The position numbers were made by a program, and so were the translations under genes. 64,000 nucleotides of DNA from NCBI RefSeq assembly GCF_020379485.1, contig NC_063449.1:37135473-37199472 (forward strand). Reading direction: 5' to 3'. The stretch comes from Brassica napus (Eukaryota > Streptophyta > Magnoliopsida > Brassicales > Brassicaceae). The notes below the pieces were generated by a model. It saw nothing but the letters and a program-made list of their open reading frames with translations. It did no database searches and had not been told where the DNA came from. Positions 32,092 to 44,765 of the stretch are shown piece after piece; the stretch's first letter is position 1, and each line of letters starts with the position of its first letter.

Positions 32092-33196
32092 AAATAACAC
32101 GAGAGTGTTGTTTCGTACATTTTTTTTTTTTTTTTTTTTTGCAAGTTTCGTACATTTTTTGTGTGACAGTATATAGACTAAACGAGCCATTGGTTAATTG
32201 TGAAGTTGTTACACTAAGCACTTAATTCTGTCAGCAAATAATAAAAATATGAACCAACCAAAATAACCATATAAAATATTACAACTAAAATCATGTAGTT
32301 TTGATAAATTGGCAGTTAACAAGATCATTATTATTTTATTTTGCATAAATTTAAATAACTTAAAGATTTATATATAAATTAAAATTAAATTTTGGGATCG
32401 TTGGCTAGTGGAATGAATTTTTCAGATACTTACTTTATCTATTGAAACAAATTATCTCAACCAGACTATAAATATATTTTTGTATTCCAAAAATACAGAT
32501 GAAAATCAAAGGGGATTTTACAAAGTTGTTGAATATTTTTTTTTTGTCACGAACAAAGTTATTGAATAAAAATGAAGAAACACAAGTTGTGAGTAAGAAG
32601 AATGGCAAATCCTTCTTTAGAAACCAAAGAACGAGAAAGCAAAACCTCCCTTAAAAAGACAAAAAGTGTATTTGAAATTAATAAATTAGTAAGCTCTCAT
32701 AAAAAGAACAAAAAGTGAATTCTTGATTCTCTGTTTACTAAGATCTTCGAAGGTAAATATTTCATGAAAACAACTCTTTTAAACTTTATCCGATCATATT
32801 CACCATTTTATGGATAGTGAAGTATCGCCTTTTCTATATCTATATGACTAATCAAAAAGTTTAGAACGGATAAATCGATCTACATATGGAACGATCTCTG
32901 GCTTCCAGTCCACCGACCGAGACCAGCATCATTCCAAAACTACAAATCTGTCCCACTCTCACAGTAGATCAATTTATCAATTGACATACAAAAACAAGGA
33001 CACCAAGTCGCACGAGATTCATTATTGAAGATTCAGATGCAGAAATCACTAGGAAAATACATATTTAGTACGTTATCTCTAAATGATTCCATATTTACGC
33101 ATTTTACAAACTCAGGAACACATCTAAATCAGGATACCAAGTCGCACGAGATTCACAGAAATGGCTCTAAATATGGGACACTAGGGCCCTCCACAG
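32092..33196. other. Intergenic stretch, no recognised gene
   Basis: AT-rich. It holds a 25-bp direct repeat (32997-33021 and 33131-33155, one mismatch, around CACCAAGTCGCACGAGATTC). No gene seen. Confidence 0.4.
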
Positions 33197-33197
33197 A

Positions 33198-33540
33198 TCT
33201 TTTTTTTTTTGATCAAACACAAACTTAAATTACCAAAGGAACAGATGTGTTCATGCAGTTGCAGATACATGGGATTGAAGAGAGTACAACGCTGATTTCG
33301 CTAAGGAATCAGCTACAACATTTGCTAAACGCGGTAGGAAATTAAACGAGATAGATTCAAAAGATGTAGCCAAGATACTGATATCATGAAGAACACCTTT
33401 CAAGACAATATCTTGGGCCTGAGATTTCAAGAGAAAGATGAGAGCCTTTGAGTCAGAGAAGACATTTAAGCTGCTGACATGAGAAGAGATGGCTGCCTTC
33501 ACAGCAGCCTTGACCGCCAATGCCTCCGCCACCAGAGCCG
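33198..33540 (-). pseudogene. LINE RNase H fragment with poly-A (minus strand)
   Basis: A 93-codon frame (33532-33251) encodes the RNase H C-terminal half of a plant LINE: 'AEALAVKAAVKAA' (Glu motif), 'LNVFSDSKALIFLL' (Asp motif) and 'FNFLPRLANVVADSLAKSAL' (Asp motif). A poly-A tail appears as poly-T at 33200-33210. The 5' end is truncated just upstream of the Glu motif. I found no TSD. Confidence 0.75.
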
Positions 33541-33584
33541 AGGGAACAAAGTGACGGTGAGATGATGATTTTGTTTGTTTAGAA

Positions 33585-34470
33585 ACTTAAGTGTCCACTA
33601 AAAATGAAACATTTAATTTGGCAATTTTTCAGGATGTATGTCAATAGCTTATAACCTTAAGGCACAAGGATACATTGTGATGGGATTTGTGCACGTTGTG
33701 GAATAAAGGATGAAACTATCAATTATGTTTTTTTTTTTAATGACCGCCGTCAAAACAAACATGACACTTCTGAATATACCCTCTAATCCATATATTTTCC
33801 CAAAATAATCAATATACACAAATATGGATTACTTATTTTCTCGGCTACCTACCTCACAAACGGGTGATATTGGTTTCTCTGAAAAGATAGAAATAAGAAG
33901 TATGGAAACATTGATAATGATCTTCGTGATATCTTAAGTCTAACGAAGACATAATCCTTACTCTAGGAGGACGCTCATCGAACAAAGGATAGGGAGAGAT
34001 ATCAACAAAATACATTGAGCGCACAACTAGAAATTACAGATGTAAGGCCTAGACGATGGTGCAAAATTGATGGTTCCTGGAAAAAGTCGGATAGTATATC
34101 ATGTCAAAGATGGCATAGCAAATTAGATGGTTTTGATGGACTGCTGGGAGCAGAGAATATACGAAAGAGGTTAACTTCCTTACATGCAGATTTTGAGGCT
34201 CGAATTTGGAAAATGAAGTGCATGATTATTTTTAGGCAAATAGAAGTAGCTTTCCAAACAGACAGTATGTAACTGGTAAAGACAGTGTCGACATCAATGG
34301 ATTGGCTAGTTTTTATAGTCTACATTGAGGAGTTCTAAAGATGTATAAAATATTTAAATGTTTTCACAATCTCACATAACCCTCGAACGACAAACACCAT
34401 TACCGACAAATTATTTAAAAAAGAGGCAAGGAGTCAAGCGTCACATATTGTCCATTTAGACCGAATTTTC
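33585..34470 (+). pseudogene. Decayed LINE fragment: zf-RVT and RNase H
   Basis: Conceptual reading of 33590-33750 gives 'LKMKHLIWQFF' and, after stops, 'CDGICARCGIKDETINYVFF' (zf-RVT cysteines). The frame at 34015-34272 gives 'RRWCKIDGSWKKSD', 'LHADFEARIWKMKCM' and 'VAFQTDSM', matching the Asp, Glu and Asp motifs of LINE RNase H. Several stops and indels separate these pieces. It most resembles the LINE at 14663-15568 but is much older. Confidence 0.65.
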
Positions 34471-35348
34471 AATTTGGATAGTTTTCTTTACTCTCTTCGT
34501 ATTGTCGTCAAAACAAAAGTAAGCTCTTTGAGAATATAGAGAAAAGGAACTCCTCACAATGAGCACAAAAATTCTATCTTTCCATTCAAATGAAGAAGGA
34601 TAGAAATATTACCTAAAAGTGCACCAATTGAAAAGTAAAACTCATTATAAATTCCACCATTATAATTTTGAGATCGTTTATTTATATAAAAAATGGCGTG
34701 AGTAGAAATTAAAGTCTGAAGGTATATCCAAACCATTTGCAATGGTGAAAGCTAAAATCAGGGTTTGAATAAATATTAGATAACTTTTTTATAATCGACT
34801 TACATGATGATGTTTGCATTTTCTTAGAGAGCTAGTATTCTTTTTGTCTTGAGAATTATGCTAGGATCAAACATGTTTATTAAGGAAAATCTTGTTGGAT
34901 TCTTCACTATGGTTGTCATTAATGATCAGTTGAGTACTTGAGTTTTCTATTGGTCATTTTAAGAGAAGTTTTAGTTGAATTTTGTTCTTTAATTGGTTTT
35001 ATTGAAGCTAAGATGATTAATGAATTAAAAACTGAAATAGCGAGGTTGACTGGCAAAGTGCAGACAAAAACGTAGTCTTCGTAAGAAGTCTGGTTGACAA
35101 AAGTAAAAAAGAGGCCAAATCATGAGACCTAACTTAACTTTCATTTCTGCCTCCTACTTTCACCATTTCATTGACGCAGGCTCCTTTCTTTTTACCATTT
35201 TGATACAAACATTTTGGTGAATTTTGTTTTGTTTTACTCCTTAATTATTGGAGAGTATCAAAAATCAAGCAATACGTTTTTCTTAATCTACTAGGTATTG
35301 GCGTATTACAGTGTATACACTCAGTAATAGACCTGCGCTTGGAAAGTA
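34471..35348. other. Intergenic stretch, no recognised gene
   Basis: No domain-bearing ORF. A GACCTGCGCTTGGAAAGTA phrase (35330-35348) is a near-copy of the hairpin sequence at the adjoining Helitron end. Confidence 0.4.
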
Positions 35349-36533
35349 CTAGACCAGCGTTTGGAAAGCGTGGATTTATTTTTGAAATTAAAAAAATTAT
35401 TTTAAATGTATTTCTATATAATATATTGTATAGATTTGATCACATATATTCGGAACCACGAACTAAATTGTACCAAACTGAAAATTCTGAAACTAAAAAT
35501 AAAATAAATTTCATAAGTAAAGGTAAGTGAATTTTTAAAATACAAATTCTATACTTTCTAATATAAATTACATTTAATTTCTAAATAACCAAATATTTTT
35601 AAAATACTACTCCATAAACCGAATTACCCAAAAAAATTTCTTTAAATTATTCAAATTATCTGATATTTTTATCTGAACAACCGAAATTATATAATATTTA
35701 AACTGACAATCCCAAATTATCCAATATTTTTATCTATAAATTCGTAATTATCTGAAAAACCAGAATCGAACCATAACTTAATTGGACCCAGTTTATTTTT
35801 TGCATATTAGGCGATTCTCAACTTTGCTAATGAACCAAATAAAAAAAAAAAAAACAGCCCAACTAAAATCAAACCAAACCAAACTTCGTAAATTACTGTC
35901 CTAAATTTCGAGAACCAAAACAACTAAACTCAAAATATTCAAACCAAAACCGAATGCTAAAGACTAACAGTCTATCTACATTTAAATAGTGCAAAAAGTA
36001 TTCTATTTTTACAAATTGCTTAACTCCTTTTAGTGGGGAGGGGAGGGTACATATGTGGTTTATAGACGAATTAAGATGTAAGCAGTGTTTTTATCCGATC
36101 TTGACCCGTGGTCGAACTGATAAACCCGATAGCCATATATAATCTCGATTGGCATATATTCTCCATGTAGCATTCTATCAGAGGTTCTACCAGCTGATAT
36201 GTTATTACAATATTTGGATTTAATAAAAATTGATTTATAAGGAACATAAATTGAATAATATGCTTTGAATATTGCATATTTTACGTGTTATTAATTAGAT
36301 ACATATATTTCACTGAGATTACTATACCAAAATACATTTAATAATTTTTAGATGAATAAATAAATGATAATGGCAGAAAATATAATATTGAAAATAAACC
36401 AACAATATTCCAAAAAGTATATCATGTATGTATTGTTTTGATTGTTAGAGAAAATAAAAGTAAGACCAAAAGATAATGCAAAAACCTTTCATAGATAGAT
36501 TTTTTAAGAATTCTTCCCTTTTAACAGTATAGA
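35349..36533 (-). mobile_element. Non-autonomous Helitron (minus orientation)
   Basis: On the minus strand the element starts TCTATACTGTTAAAAGGG (5' end at 36533) and ends in CTAG (35352-35349), preceded by a hairpin of the CCACGCTTTCCAAACGCTGG type. Host A (35348) and T (36534) flank it, as expected for insertion between A and T without TSD. It lacks Rep/helicase coding. Ends, hairpin and target agree with the Helitron rules. Confidence 0.8.
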
Positions 36534-37356
36534 TGTTTTACCTCAACGTTTTTAAGTTTTGTAGAGATATTGTTTATACTGAAAATCTGTTTTATACTTG
36601 TTAAACAAAAGTGTTAAAAATAAAAACAATATGTAACAAAAAATCTGTTTATGTTTAAGTGATTGCATTGCATTACTATAAGAAACTATAATTTAATACA
36701 TAACCATATAAAAATATGGCTAGAATATTTATATATTTTATATAATATTATAATAACTATTTTAATCAACCACAACCGTTTATTTTTTATTTTTCATCTT
36801 TCTCTTTCTTATTTTTTCCCCTAAATTTCATTTGATATGTATATTTTTATCAATATAATTCAGTCACATAATTAGGTTATAAATCATTTTATTACATATG
36901 CCAGGTTTTGAAAAAATAAATTAAACTACATAAATTTCTCAGTAAATATATAATTTTTTCTTAATAAAAATGTATATTCCTATTCTATATCATCGTGTAG
37001 AAAAAAAGTTTAAAGACTATCTATAGAGTAATATAAATTCTGTATATCTTAAACTTGAAAAGATGGTTTATGAATATTTTAATTTTCTCTTAGTTCAAAC
37101 AACACTTTTTCATATGATTTATTGAAAAAAAAAATATTTAAGTATATATTTTCCATTCACCATGTATATAACAACATCAACATTTGAACCTATTATCAGT
37201 AGTTTCAATGTTACTCACAACCAAACATACATGCATGAATTAACATTGACAGAATAATGTGTGTCAAGTATTATCGTGTCAATTATATCAAGTATGACTG
37301 TTCGTTTTATTTTATTAGCTATCCAACACGTTGTTGTTATAAATTTAACTGTGTCA
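36534..37356. other. Intergenic AT-rich stretch, no recognised gene
   Basis: Very AT-rich with no recognisable ORF or termini. Confidence 0.4.
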
Positions 37357-38337
37357 CTAGATTTTGATCCACGCTTTCAAAGTGCGGATTTATTTTTATT
37401 TTTTTTTTCAATTGACAAATATTTATTAAATGTCATATTTCATATATTTGTGTTTTATTTTATAAAAGACTTAAACTTTTTATCTTTCTTTATCGTGTTT
37501 CATTTTAAATGACTATTTATGTTTAAAAAATTAAACTGTATTTCTTTAATGAATTAAGTTGGTATAACTCTGATAAATTAATTTTATTATGTGGTTAATA
37601 TTTTTTTTAAAAAAATTATATAATTTTAATAATGATTTATATTTTTAATGAAAAAAAATCAATTTTTTTTTTATGAATGTTTAAATTATATTAAGAAAAG
37701 AAAACAAATAATTAAGAATGGTTGAAAAAAAATTATTTGAACTTGGACTCAATGGCGCAGGTTTATTTTCCTTTTTTTCAATTGACAAATATTTAGTAAA
37801 CGTCATATTTCATATATTTGTGTTTTATTTTATAAAAGACTTAAACTTTTTATCTTTCTTTATCGTGTTTCATTTTAAATGACTATTTGTGTTTAAAAAA
37901 TTAAACTGTATTTCTTTAATGAATTAAGTTGGTATAACTCTGATAAATTAATTTTATTATGTGGTTAATATTTTTAATAAAAAAATTATATACTTTTAAT
38001 AAAGATTTATACTTTTCAATGAAAAAAATTTAATTTTTTATGAATGCTTAAATTATATTAAGGAAAAAAAAATTAAGAATAGTTGAAAAAAAATTATTTG
38101 AACTTGGACTCAATGGCCCAAAGGAGAAAAAATGTGAGAATTGGATCTGATTTTTTAATCGGCCCAAATGGCCCAAGAGAGATCTGAGGTGGACAGTGGG
38201 CTGGATCCGAAAAAATGACCCAATATAGATGTGTTATTAATATTTCTTGATTGCCCTTAATGAAACATGCAATGTTAGTAAAGAAAAAGGCAGGTTAAGG
38301 TAAAAAGGACAATAGGATCCTGCTTTAATAGTATAGA
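37357..38337 (-). mobile_element. Non-autonomous Helitron with internal duplication (minus)
   Basis: The 3' end is CTAG (37360-37357 on the minus strand), next to a hairpin around CCGCACTTTGAAAGCGTGG; the 5' end reads TCTATACTATTAAAGCAGG from 38337. A (37356) and T (38338) flank it. A ~390-bp block starting near 37386 ('tttttttcaattgacaaat') is repeated from about 37775, so the element holds two copies of its 3' half, the first lacking the 5' part. Confidence 0.8.
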
Positions 38338-38958
38338 TATATTGAAAACCCGCGCTTTCAAAGCGCTTTCAAAGCGCGAGTTTATTTTCCTTTTTTTTCA
38401 ATTGACAAATATTTAGTGTCATATTTCATATATCTTTGTTTTATTTTATGAAAGACTTAAACTTTTTATCTTTCTTTATCGTGTTTCATTTTAAATGACT
38501 ATTTATATTTAAAAAATTAAACTTTATTTTTTTAATGAATTAAGTTGGTATAACTCTGATAAATTAATTTTATTATGTGGTTAATATTTTTAATAAAAAT
38601 AATTATATACTTTTAATAAAGATTTATACTTTTCAATGAAAAAATCAATTTTTTTTATGAATGCTTAAATTATATTCAGAAAAGAAAAAAAAAATAATTA
38701 AGAATGGTTGAAAAAAATTATTTGAACTTGGACTCAATGGCCCAAAGGAAAAAAATGTGAGAATTGGATCTGATTTCTTAATCGGCCCAAATGGCCCAAG
38801 AGAGATCTGATATGGACAGTGGGCTGGATCCGAAAAATGGCCCAATATAGATGTATTATTAATATTATTTGATTGCCCTTAATGAAACATCCAATGTTAG
38901 TAAAGAAATGGCAGACTAAGGTAAAAATGAAAATTGGATCCTGCTTTAATAGTATAGA
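38338..38958 (-). mobile_element. Second Helitron of the same family, head-to-tail
   Basis: It abuts the previous element and is highly similar to it over ~600 bp. The 5' end TCTATACTATTAAAGCAGG starts at 38958 on the minus strand, followed by T. The 3' hairpin is strong (CGCGCTTTCAAAGCG... AAAGCGCG, 38350-38379), but the terminal CTAG is replaced by a decayed 'atattgaaaac'. Tandem Helitrons can arise from read-through or repeated use of a site. Confidence 0.75.
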
Positions 38959-39594
38959 TATACCTCTCATACAGGTACTCTACGAGAATTTGATAGAATT
39001 ATTATTCTTGTCAATGATTTCTGTTTTTAGGTTGTTGTTGCATTATTTTTCATGTATCAATATTTGATTTTGTAAAAATGATATATACCTCTTAAAAATA
39101 GATAAATAGATTCGAATTAAGAATTATATATAAACAAATAATATCCCATTTTTATATAGACGACAAGTTCATACCATAATATCATCTTTTTTAAGAAATG
39201 TAAATGTTGTTATATATAACACTATATTATGTTACATATATACCTAATGACACATTAAAAATTAGAACTTCCTTTCTTCTCATACCTTTGGCTTCCAATT
39301 TATCAGAAAATTACTTTAGTTTTGAAACTCTATCAGAAGAACTTTCTTAGTTAATATGTCATTTTTGAATTTCTTAGTCTCTTTAAAATTAGAATTGAAA
39401 ACGTTCTTGCTAGTAAGCTACATGTTAAAAATGTAAATGATAACAAAGAAAATGTAACAAAAATAATAGTGACATAGGATATACAATATTGTTTTCTGAA
39501 CATAAAAAGAAGATATGTTGCAGCATAGTGATGGATATTTTTGTTTTATATGAAGTCAAAATTTCATTATATTATTCACGCTTTGAAGTTACAG
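38959..39594. other. Intergenic stretch, no recognised gene
   Basis: AT-rich, without domain-bearing ORFs. Confidence 0.4.
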
Positions 39595-39960
39595 TCTGGG
39601 TAACTAGACCGGAATATAACAATCAACAAAATAAATGGTCTTATAAAAAGAGTGAGAAGGTTTAGCTAATAAATCTACAGTTTCATTTTGTTTCTGAGGA
39701 ATGTAGCATATCCTGAAATCTTAAAAAAAATTCTTTAATTTTTGTACCTCTTCAACCTCTGTCAAGAAATCGGACATGCCTAAGATCCTCCTAGAATTGC
39801 TATCAAGTCTTTGCAGTTCGTCCCAAAATACTGACAGTTGAATGATTCAACATTTTCATTGCTGAGTGTAGCGCTTCCAACTCAATATGCAATGTGAATT
39901 CTCTTCTTCTTAGATTTCTTATACCCATAAGTATGTTAAACAGTACATTATTGTTAGTTA
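39595..39960 (-). pseudogene. Decayed LINE RNase H fragment (minus strand)
   Basis: Minus-strand reading, with frameshifts, gives 'MGIRNLRRREFTLHIELEALHSAMKM', then 'FGTNCKDLIAIL' and 'FRICYIPQKQNETVDLLAK'. These are the Glu, Asp and final Asp motif regions of RNase H and align with the LINE at 48919-49356 ('LMGTQNLRRWETSLHSELEAL', 'FGTYCKDMIAII', 'ITYVPRTQNEIDDSLAM'). No tail or TSD was resolved. Confidence 0.6.
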
Positions 39961-41200
39961 TTTCATTTTCAACTCGCTATAGCTATATTCTTAATTGTGA
40001 AATTCAGTATCGCTAGTTGATAAACTATCCTTTGGGTATAAATTATCAGAGGACTGCACAAATAATAAGTACAATAAACAAGGTTGTCGCATCTCTTTGG
40101 ATATAAGGTGGATCAAAAATTCAATGGACTTCTAAAAAAATGGTTTGAAGTGTTTGGCTAAGGATGGAAGATCATATATTGTTTTTACAAATCTTTCTCT
40201 ATAGGTATGCGAATTCTATTCTTTAACCAAAACTCATATTCTTTGTTCTTTGTAATTAATGTATCTTTTTGATTGATCAATAAATTTGAATTTCATCTTC
40301 TTTTTTTTATCCTTATGTTTTCCACTTTTTTTTTCATTACTATTACATATACCATATTTAAAGATTTTAGTTGTGATGTATATATATCAACTATATGAAA
40401 TGAAATGATGGAGTCACAAGAATCCCAAGAATTTCAGATGTCTGATCGAACTATTGATTCATCGTGGGAGCCTCTAAGGCCCACCTACTCAAAACTAAAA
40501 CATTATTTTATTGTTTTCGCACAAAATTTCTCTAGTTCAACACTTAAAATTATATTCCTTTTGTGTAATGAATTACATCAAAATGGTGTTCTATTTAAAT
40601 TTATAAAGGTTGACTCATTCACTTTACTAATTTTTGGTGCATCATTTAGTTTTCTTCCACTAAGAAAAATAAAGAACAAAGGGTCAGTTTCTGGTCACAC
40701 GCATGGGTCTACTGGTCCCCTACTTCTTTTCTTCTTGCGTACATTCTCAATATATTAGTCTTTTTGGGGAAAAAAAGTCTATATGCCCATATATTTACAC
40801 TTTTTCTTCTTCATCTTATATAATATATTCTAGGGAAATTAGAATGAAATAACATATTCAAATGACAGATTGCACCTTTGATAAAAAAAAAATGACAGAT
40901 TGCACCATCACACAATTTGCACATCAATCACCAGTAATTCACGATTTTCACTAAGGAATATTGCGTCACGTTTGCCCTATGATCACGTTTCCGTAGGTCT
41001 CATGTGTGTATATACCATTTATAAGCACATTAATAATACTCTATAACAGATCATGGATTTTTTTTTAATTATTTCTAACACATATAAAATACCATTTGTC
41101 ATTTTTATAAAATAGCATGAATAAACCATTTAGTTTAGTCTAATACATGTGTATCACACACTAAAATATTCAGGCATTATATGTAGTTTTAATTAAATAG
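39961..41200. other. Intergenic stretch, no supported gene
   Basis: One 117-codon ORF (40405-40758) has no recognisable domain. A short repeated phrase 'atgacagattgcacc' occurs at about 40863 and 40892. Confidence 0.35.
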
Positions 41201-41214
41201 TAATAATATTAACA

Positions 41215-41463
41215 TACTTTATCAAGAAAATTAAGTTTTTTTTCTTTTGAGAAAAGAAAATGAAAATTATAACAGACTAGTGGTTTCCATTTGCTAAATG
41301 ATATCAGGGAACGATTCCACTAAAACAACGTAAGTGATATAATTACTTCTATTTTTATTTGTTTTTGGGATCAAAATCACTTCTATTTAGGTTGTCCAAA
41401 TAGTATCGCATATATTACTTATTAGAAAATTCAATAGACTAATCATTTCTAATAATATTAACA
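41215..41463. repeat. Left copy of a ~235-bp segment duplicated around a Helitron
   Basis: TACTTTATCAAGAAAATTAA through ATTCAATAGACTAATCA is nearly identical to 44411-44643 (a few substitutions and small indels). The left copy ends with TAATAATATTAACA (41450-41463), which is also the sequence just before it (41201-41214). The Helitron at 41464-44410 lies between the copies. Confidence 0.85.
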
Positions 41464-44410
41464 CTAGATCTTGATTCGCGCAACCGCAGGAGTGTTTGTT
41501 TTCATTTTTATATATATATTCATATTTGTTGTAGATCATTAGTGGTCTATATTATTAATGTTAATCATATACTTGACTGTTTATACAACTATTTATATAC
41601 AATAACTTTATAATTTACTTCTTATAATTAATCAATTTTTCAAAACAGTATTTATATGTCACTTCTTATTAAATATTTATTTTATTATATTTACATTTAA
41701 TTATTAAACAATTAATATATTCATGAGAAAACATATTTAAAAATTATTTTGTATTTAGTTTATGCTAAATTTTGGCCTGTTATTCAAACCTGAATTTGTT
41801 TTACCAATATTTTGTATGCTTATTAATTTATATAATATATTATTATATATACATCTAAGATATGTTAATATTTAGACATAGATTATATAGTTTGCAAATT
41901 TTAAGCTGTTATGTCATAAATAGTATATATATTTTTAACATAAATAGTTTATATTTGCGAAAATAAAATTTATCAATTTAATATAGTTTTATCATATTTA
42001 GTTCAGTATAATAATTGTATTATAACTTGATGATTATGATGATAAAATAGATAAAAATATGATAGAATTTTAATTTTTCATTGTATAAACAAAAACTTAA
42101 TATATATTAATGCATAATAATAGTTCATTGCTAATTACAAAATTAGTAAAAATATTTACATAAATTTTTGAAAATTAGGATATCGCTAAAATATTTTTAA
42201 ACAGATTAATTAGAATTTTTAAACCATAATAAACAAATATATATTTATTTATATTTAAAATGAAAAGATATCATGAATAAAGTAGTTACAATTTTTTTAT
42301 ATTATTAGTTTTAATGAAATACATGTTAATTTTTGTAGGTGTATTATATAGTTTGCTAATGCTAACTCGTCTTACCAACTTATTATATATTTATTTTTAA
42401 CATAAATATTTTATGCTTATGAAAATACATTTTATAAATTTAATACAATTTTATTATATTTAGCTCAGTATAATAATTGTTTTTTTAATATTATTGATTA
42501 TGATTATACAATAGATAAAAATATGATATAATTTTTTATTTTTCATTTTAAAAATGATAGTTGAATATATTAATGTATAATAATATTTCAAAATTTAAAT
42601 AAAATTTTTGAAAATGAAGATCTTGTGAAAATCTTTTAAAACAGATTTGTTTGAATTTTTTAAATAAATTTATTTATATTTAAAATAAAAAGTTATCAAA
42701 AGATATTATGATTAAAGTAGTTCAAAGATTCTATATATTATTAATTTTAGTAAAGTACATTTAATGAAATTTCTAAATAATGATCCAAATTAAAAAAATC
42801 ACACATGAAAGAAGTCATGACTTCTATTTTAATATATACTAGATTTTGAGCTGCGCTTAAAGCGCGGAATTTGATTCTTTTGTAAATATTTTATTTTATA
42901 CTCAATAAATTTTATATTATATTTTAGTTTATGAATCATTATTACTATTTTAAATTTGTATGAAAAGAAATATAGATGTATTTCATGATGTATTTTATAT
43001 TATCTCTGATTTTTATTTACTATATTGAATCAATTTTCAATAATATTATAAATTTTTATATAACTATTTCTCAATATTAAATTTTTTTGGCGGTATGATA
43101 TTTTTTACTTATGAAACACCTAATTTATAAAATTCGAATTTGATTTCTTTTTCTTGGGAACAAATAAAAATGTAAATTTAATATATTGATTGGTCTCTGT
43201 AACTCATTTTTAAATTTTATTTGAATACACTTAATATATAATGTGTATTATGTTATATTTATATCTGGGTCATATGTGTATGTATGGTCAATAAAGTAAT
43301 ATAGAATATATAATTTTCAGAATAATTGATAAGTATTAATTTCAAATTAATTTTACGTGGCAGAATATATAATATTATTATAATAATTGATAATCATTAA
43401 CTTTACAATTTTCTCATATTTTCCGTCAAATATTATCTAGTGTGGAATCAAATCTTTTGAAAGTACAATATCTATATAAATTTTTCTACAGTTTCAAAAT
43501 ATATATATGTAATATCTATAAAAAAAATTACAATATCTATAAAAAAAAATCTACAGTTTCAAAAATATATTTAATATCTATTTCCCACACTTTTTAGTGA
43601 TTTTTTTCTAATTAGTATGACTATATCAAAACATGCTATTATTTTTTTGATAGATGTCTAATATCAATACCAAAATGAGAATGTTCATATTTATATATTG
43701 ATTATATTATGCATATATATAGTTGTATATTAATAATAACATCAATAGTTGAGAATATTATAGGCATATATTAGTTATAAGTAATATCAACTTACGGTTT
43801 GAAGCATGTATTAATTTGTTTTGATGTTTGTCTTTTAAGTATATATTGTGAGATATGAGCATTAATAGGGGAAGTAAGGTTTAGTTAGTGTCGTGTTTTA
43901 GTTTTAGGAAATTCTGGTTTTTAATTAATTAGGAAAATCGTGTATGATATTTCAAATATTTTTCAAGAATTTTTAGTTAAATTTAATTACAGTGGCATTA
44001 GCTTGTAAATATTTAAGAAAAGTCAGGGTTAATTCAAATTTGTACTCTTGTTTTAATAGATTAGAAGATTTATATTTAAAAAAAAAGATATCAAAAGATA
44101 TTATGATTAAAGTAGTTCAAAGATTCTATATATTATTAATTTTAGTAAATTACATTTAATGAAATTTCTAAAAATCACACATGAAAGAAGTCATGACTTC
44201 TATTTTAAAATATAAGATTCAAATTTGTACTCCTGTTTTAATAGATTAGAAGATTTATATTTTTTTTAAAAAATATCAAAAGATATTATGATTAAAGTAG
44301 TTCAAAGATTCTATATATTATTAATTTTAGTAAATTACATTTAATGAAATTTCTAAATGATGGTCCAAATTAAAAAAAAAATTAAGTTTTTTCTATTTTA
44401 AAATATAAGA
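41464..44410 (-). mobile_element. Composite Helitron with a nested Helitron (minus)
   Basis: On the minus strand the 5' end is TCTTATATTTTAAAATAG at 44410 and the 3' end is CTAG (41467-41464), with a weak GCGC-containing hairpin just inside (GATTCGCGCAACCGCAGG). A (41463) and T (44411) flank it. A segment of about 150 bp carrying a Helitron 5' end ('aagatattatgattaaagtag...cttctatttt') occurs three times (about 42680-42836, 44085-44226, 44272-44410). A second Helitron (42839-44060) splits the first copy from the others. No Rep/helicase gene. Confidence 0.7.
42839..44060 (-). mobile_element. Nested non-autonomous Helitron (minus)
   Basis: CTAG at 42839-42842 is the minus-strand 3' terminus, next to the hairpin-forming CTGCGCTTAAAGCGCGG (42852-42868). 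The 5' terminus TCTATTAAAACAAGAGTAC starts at 44060. A (42838) and T (44061) flank it. The 1222-bp interior is AT-rich and non-coding. Confidence 0.75.
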
Positions 44411-44643
44411 TACTTTATCAAGAAAATTAAGTTTTTTCTTTTGAGAAAAGAAAAGGAAAATTATAACAGACCAGTGGTTTCCATTTGCTAAATGATATCA
44501 GGGAACGATTCCACTAAAACAACGTAAGTGATATAATTACTTCTATTTTTATTTGTTTTTGGGATCAAAATCACTTCTATTTAGGTTGTCGAAATAGTAT
44601 CGCATATATTACTTATTAGAAAATTCAATGAGTAGACTAATCA
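44411..44643. repeat. Right copy of the ~235-bp segment flanking the Helitron
   Basis: Close match to 41215-41446 starting exactly at the first base after the Helitron 5' end. Unlike the left copy it continues into unrelated host DNA (after TAGACTAATCA) and reaches the LINE TSD at 44676. Confidence 0.85.
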
Positions 44644-44765
44644 ATGAATATATACTTACCTATTAGTCGAAAGATAAATTAAAGTTCAAATCGATCGATC
44701 AGTGATGATATAGGCCTTACCGGAGCGAGGATCAGAAGCGCGGAGGAGAGCGTGGTGGGAAGAGA

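Noticed and set aside
40405..40758. 117-codon ORF
   Set aside because: No domain, no neighbouring gene structure; looks like chance in AT-rich DNA.
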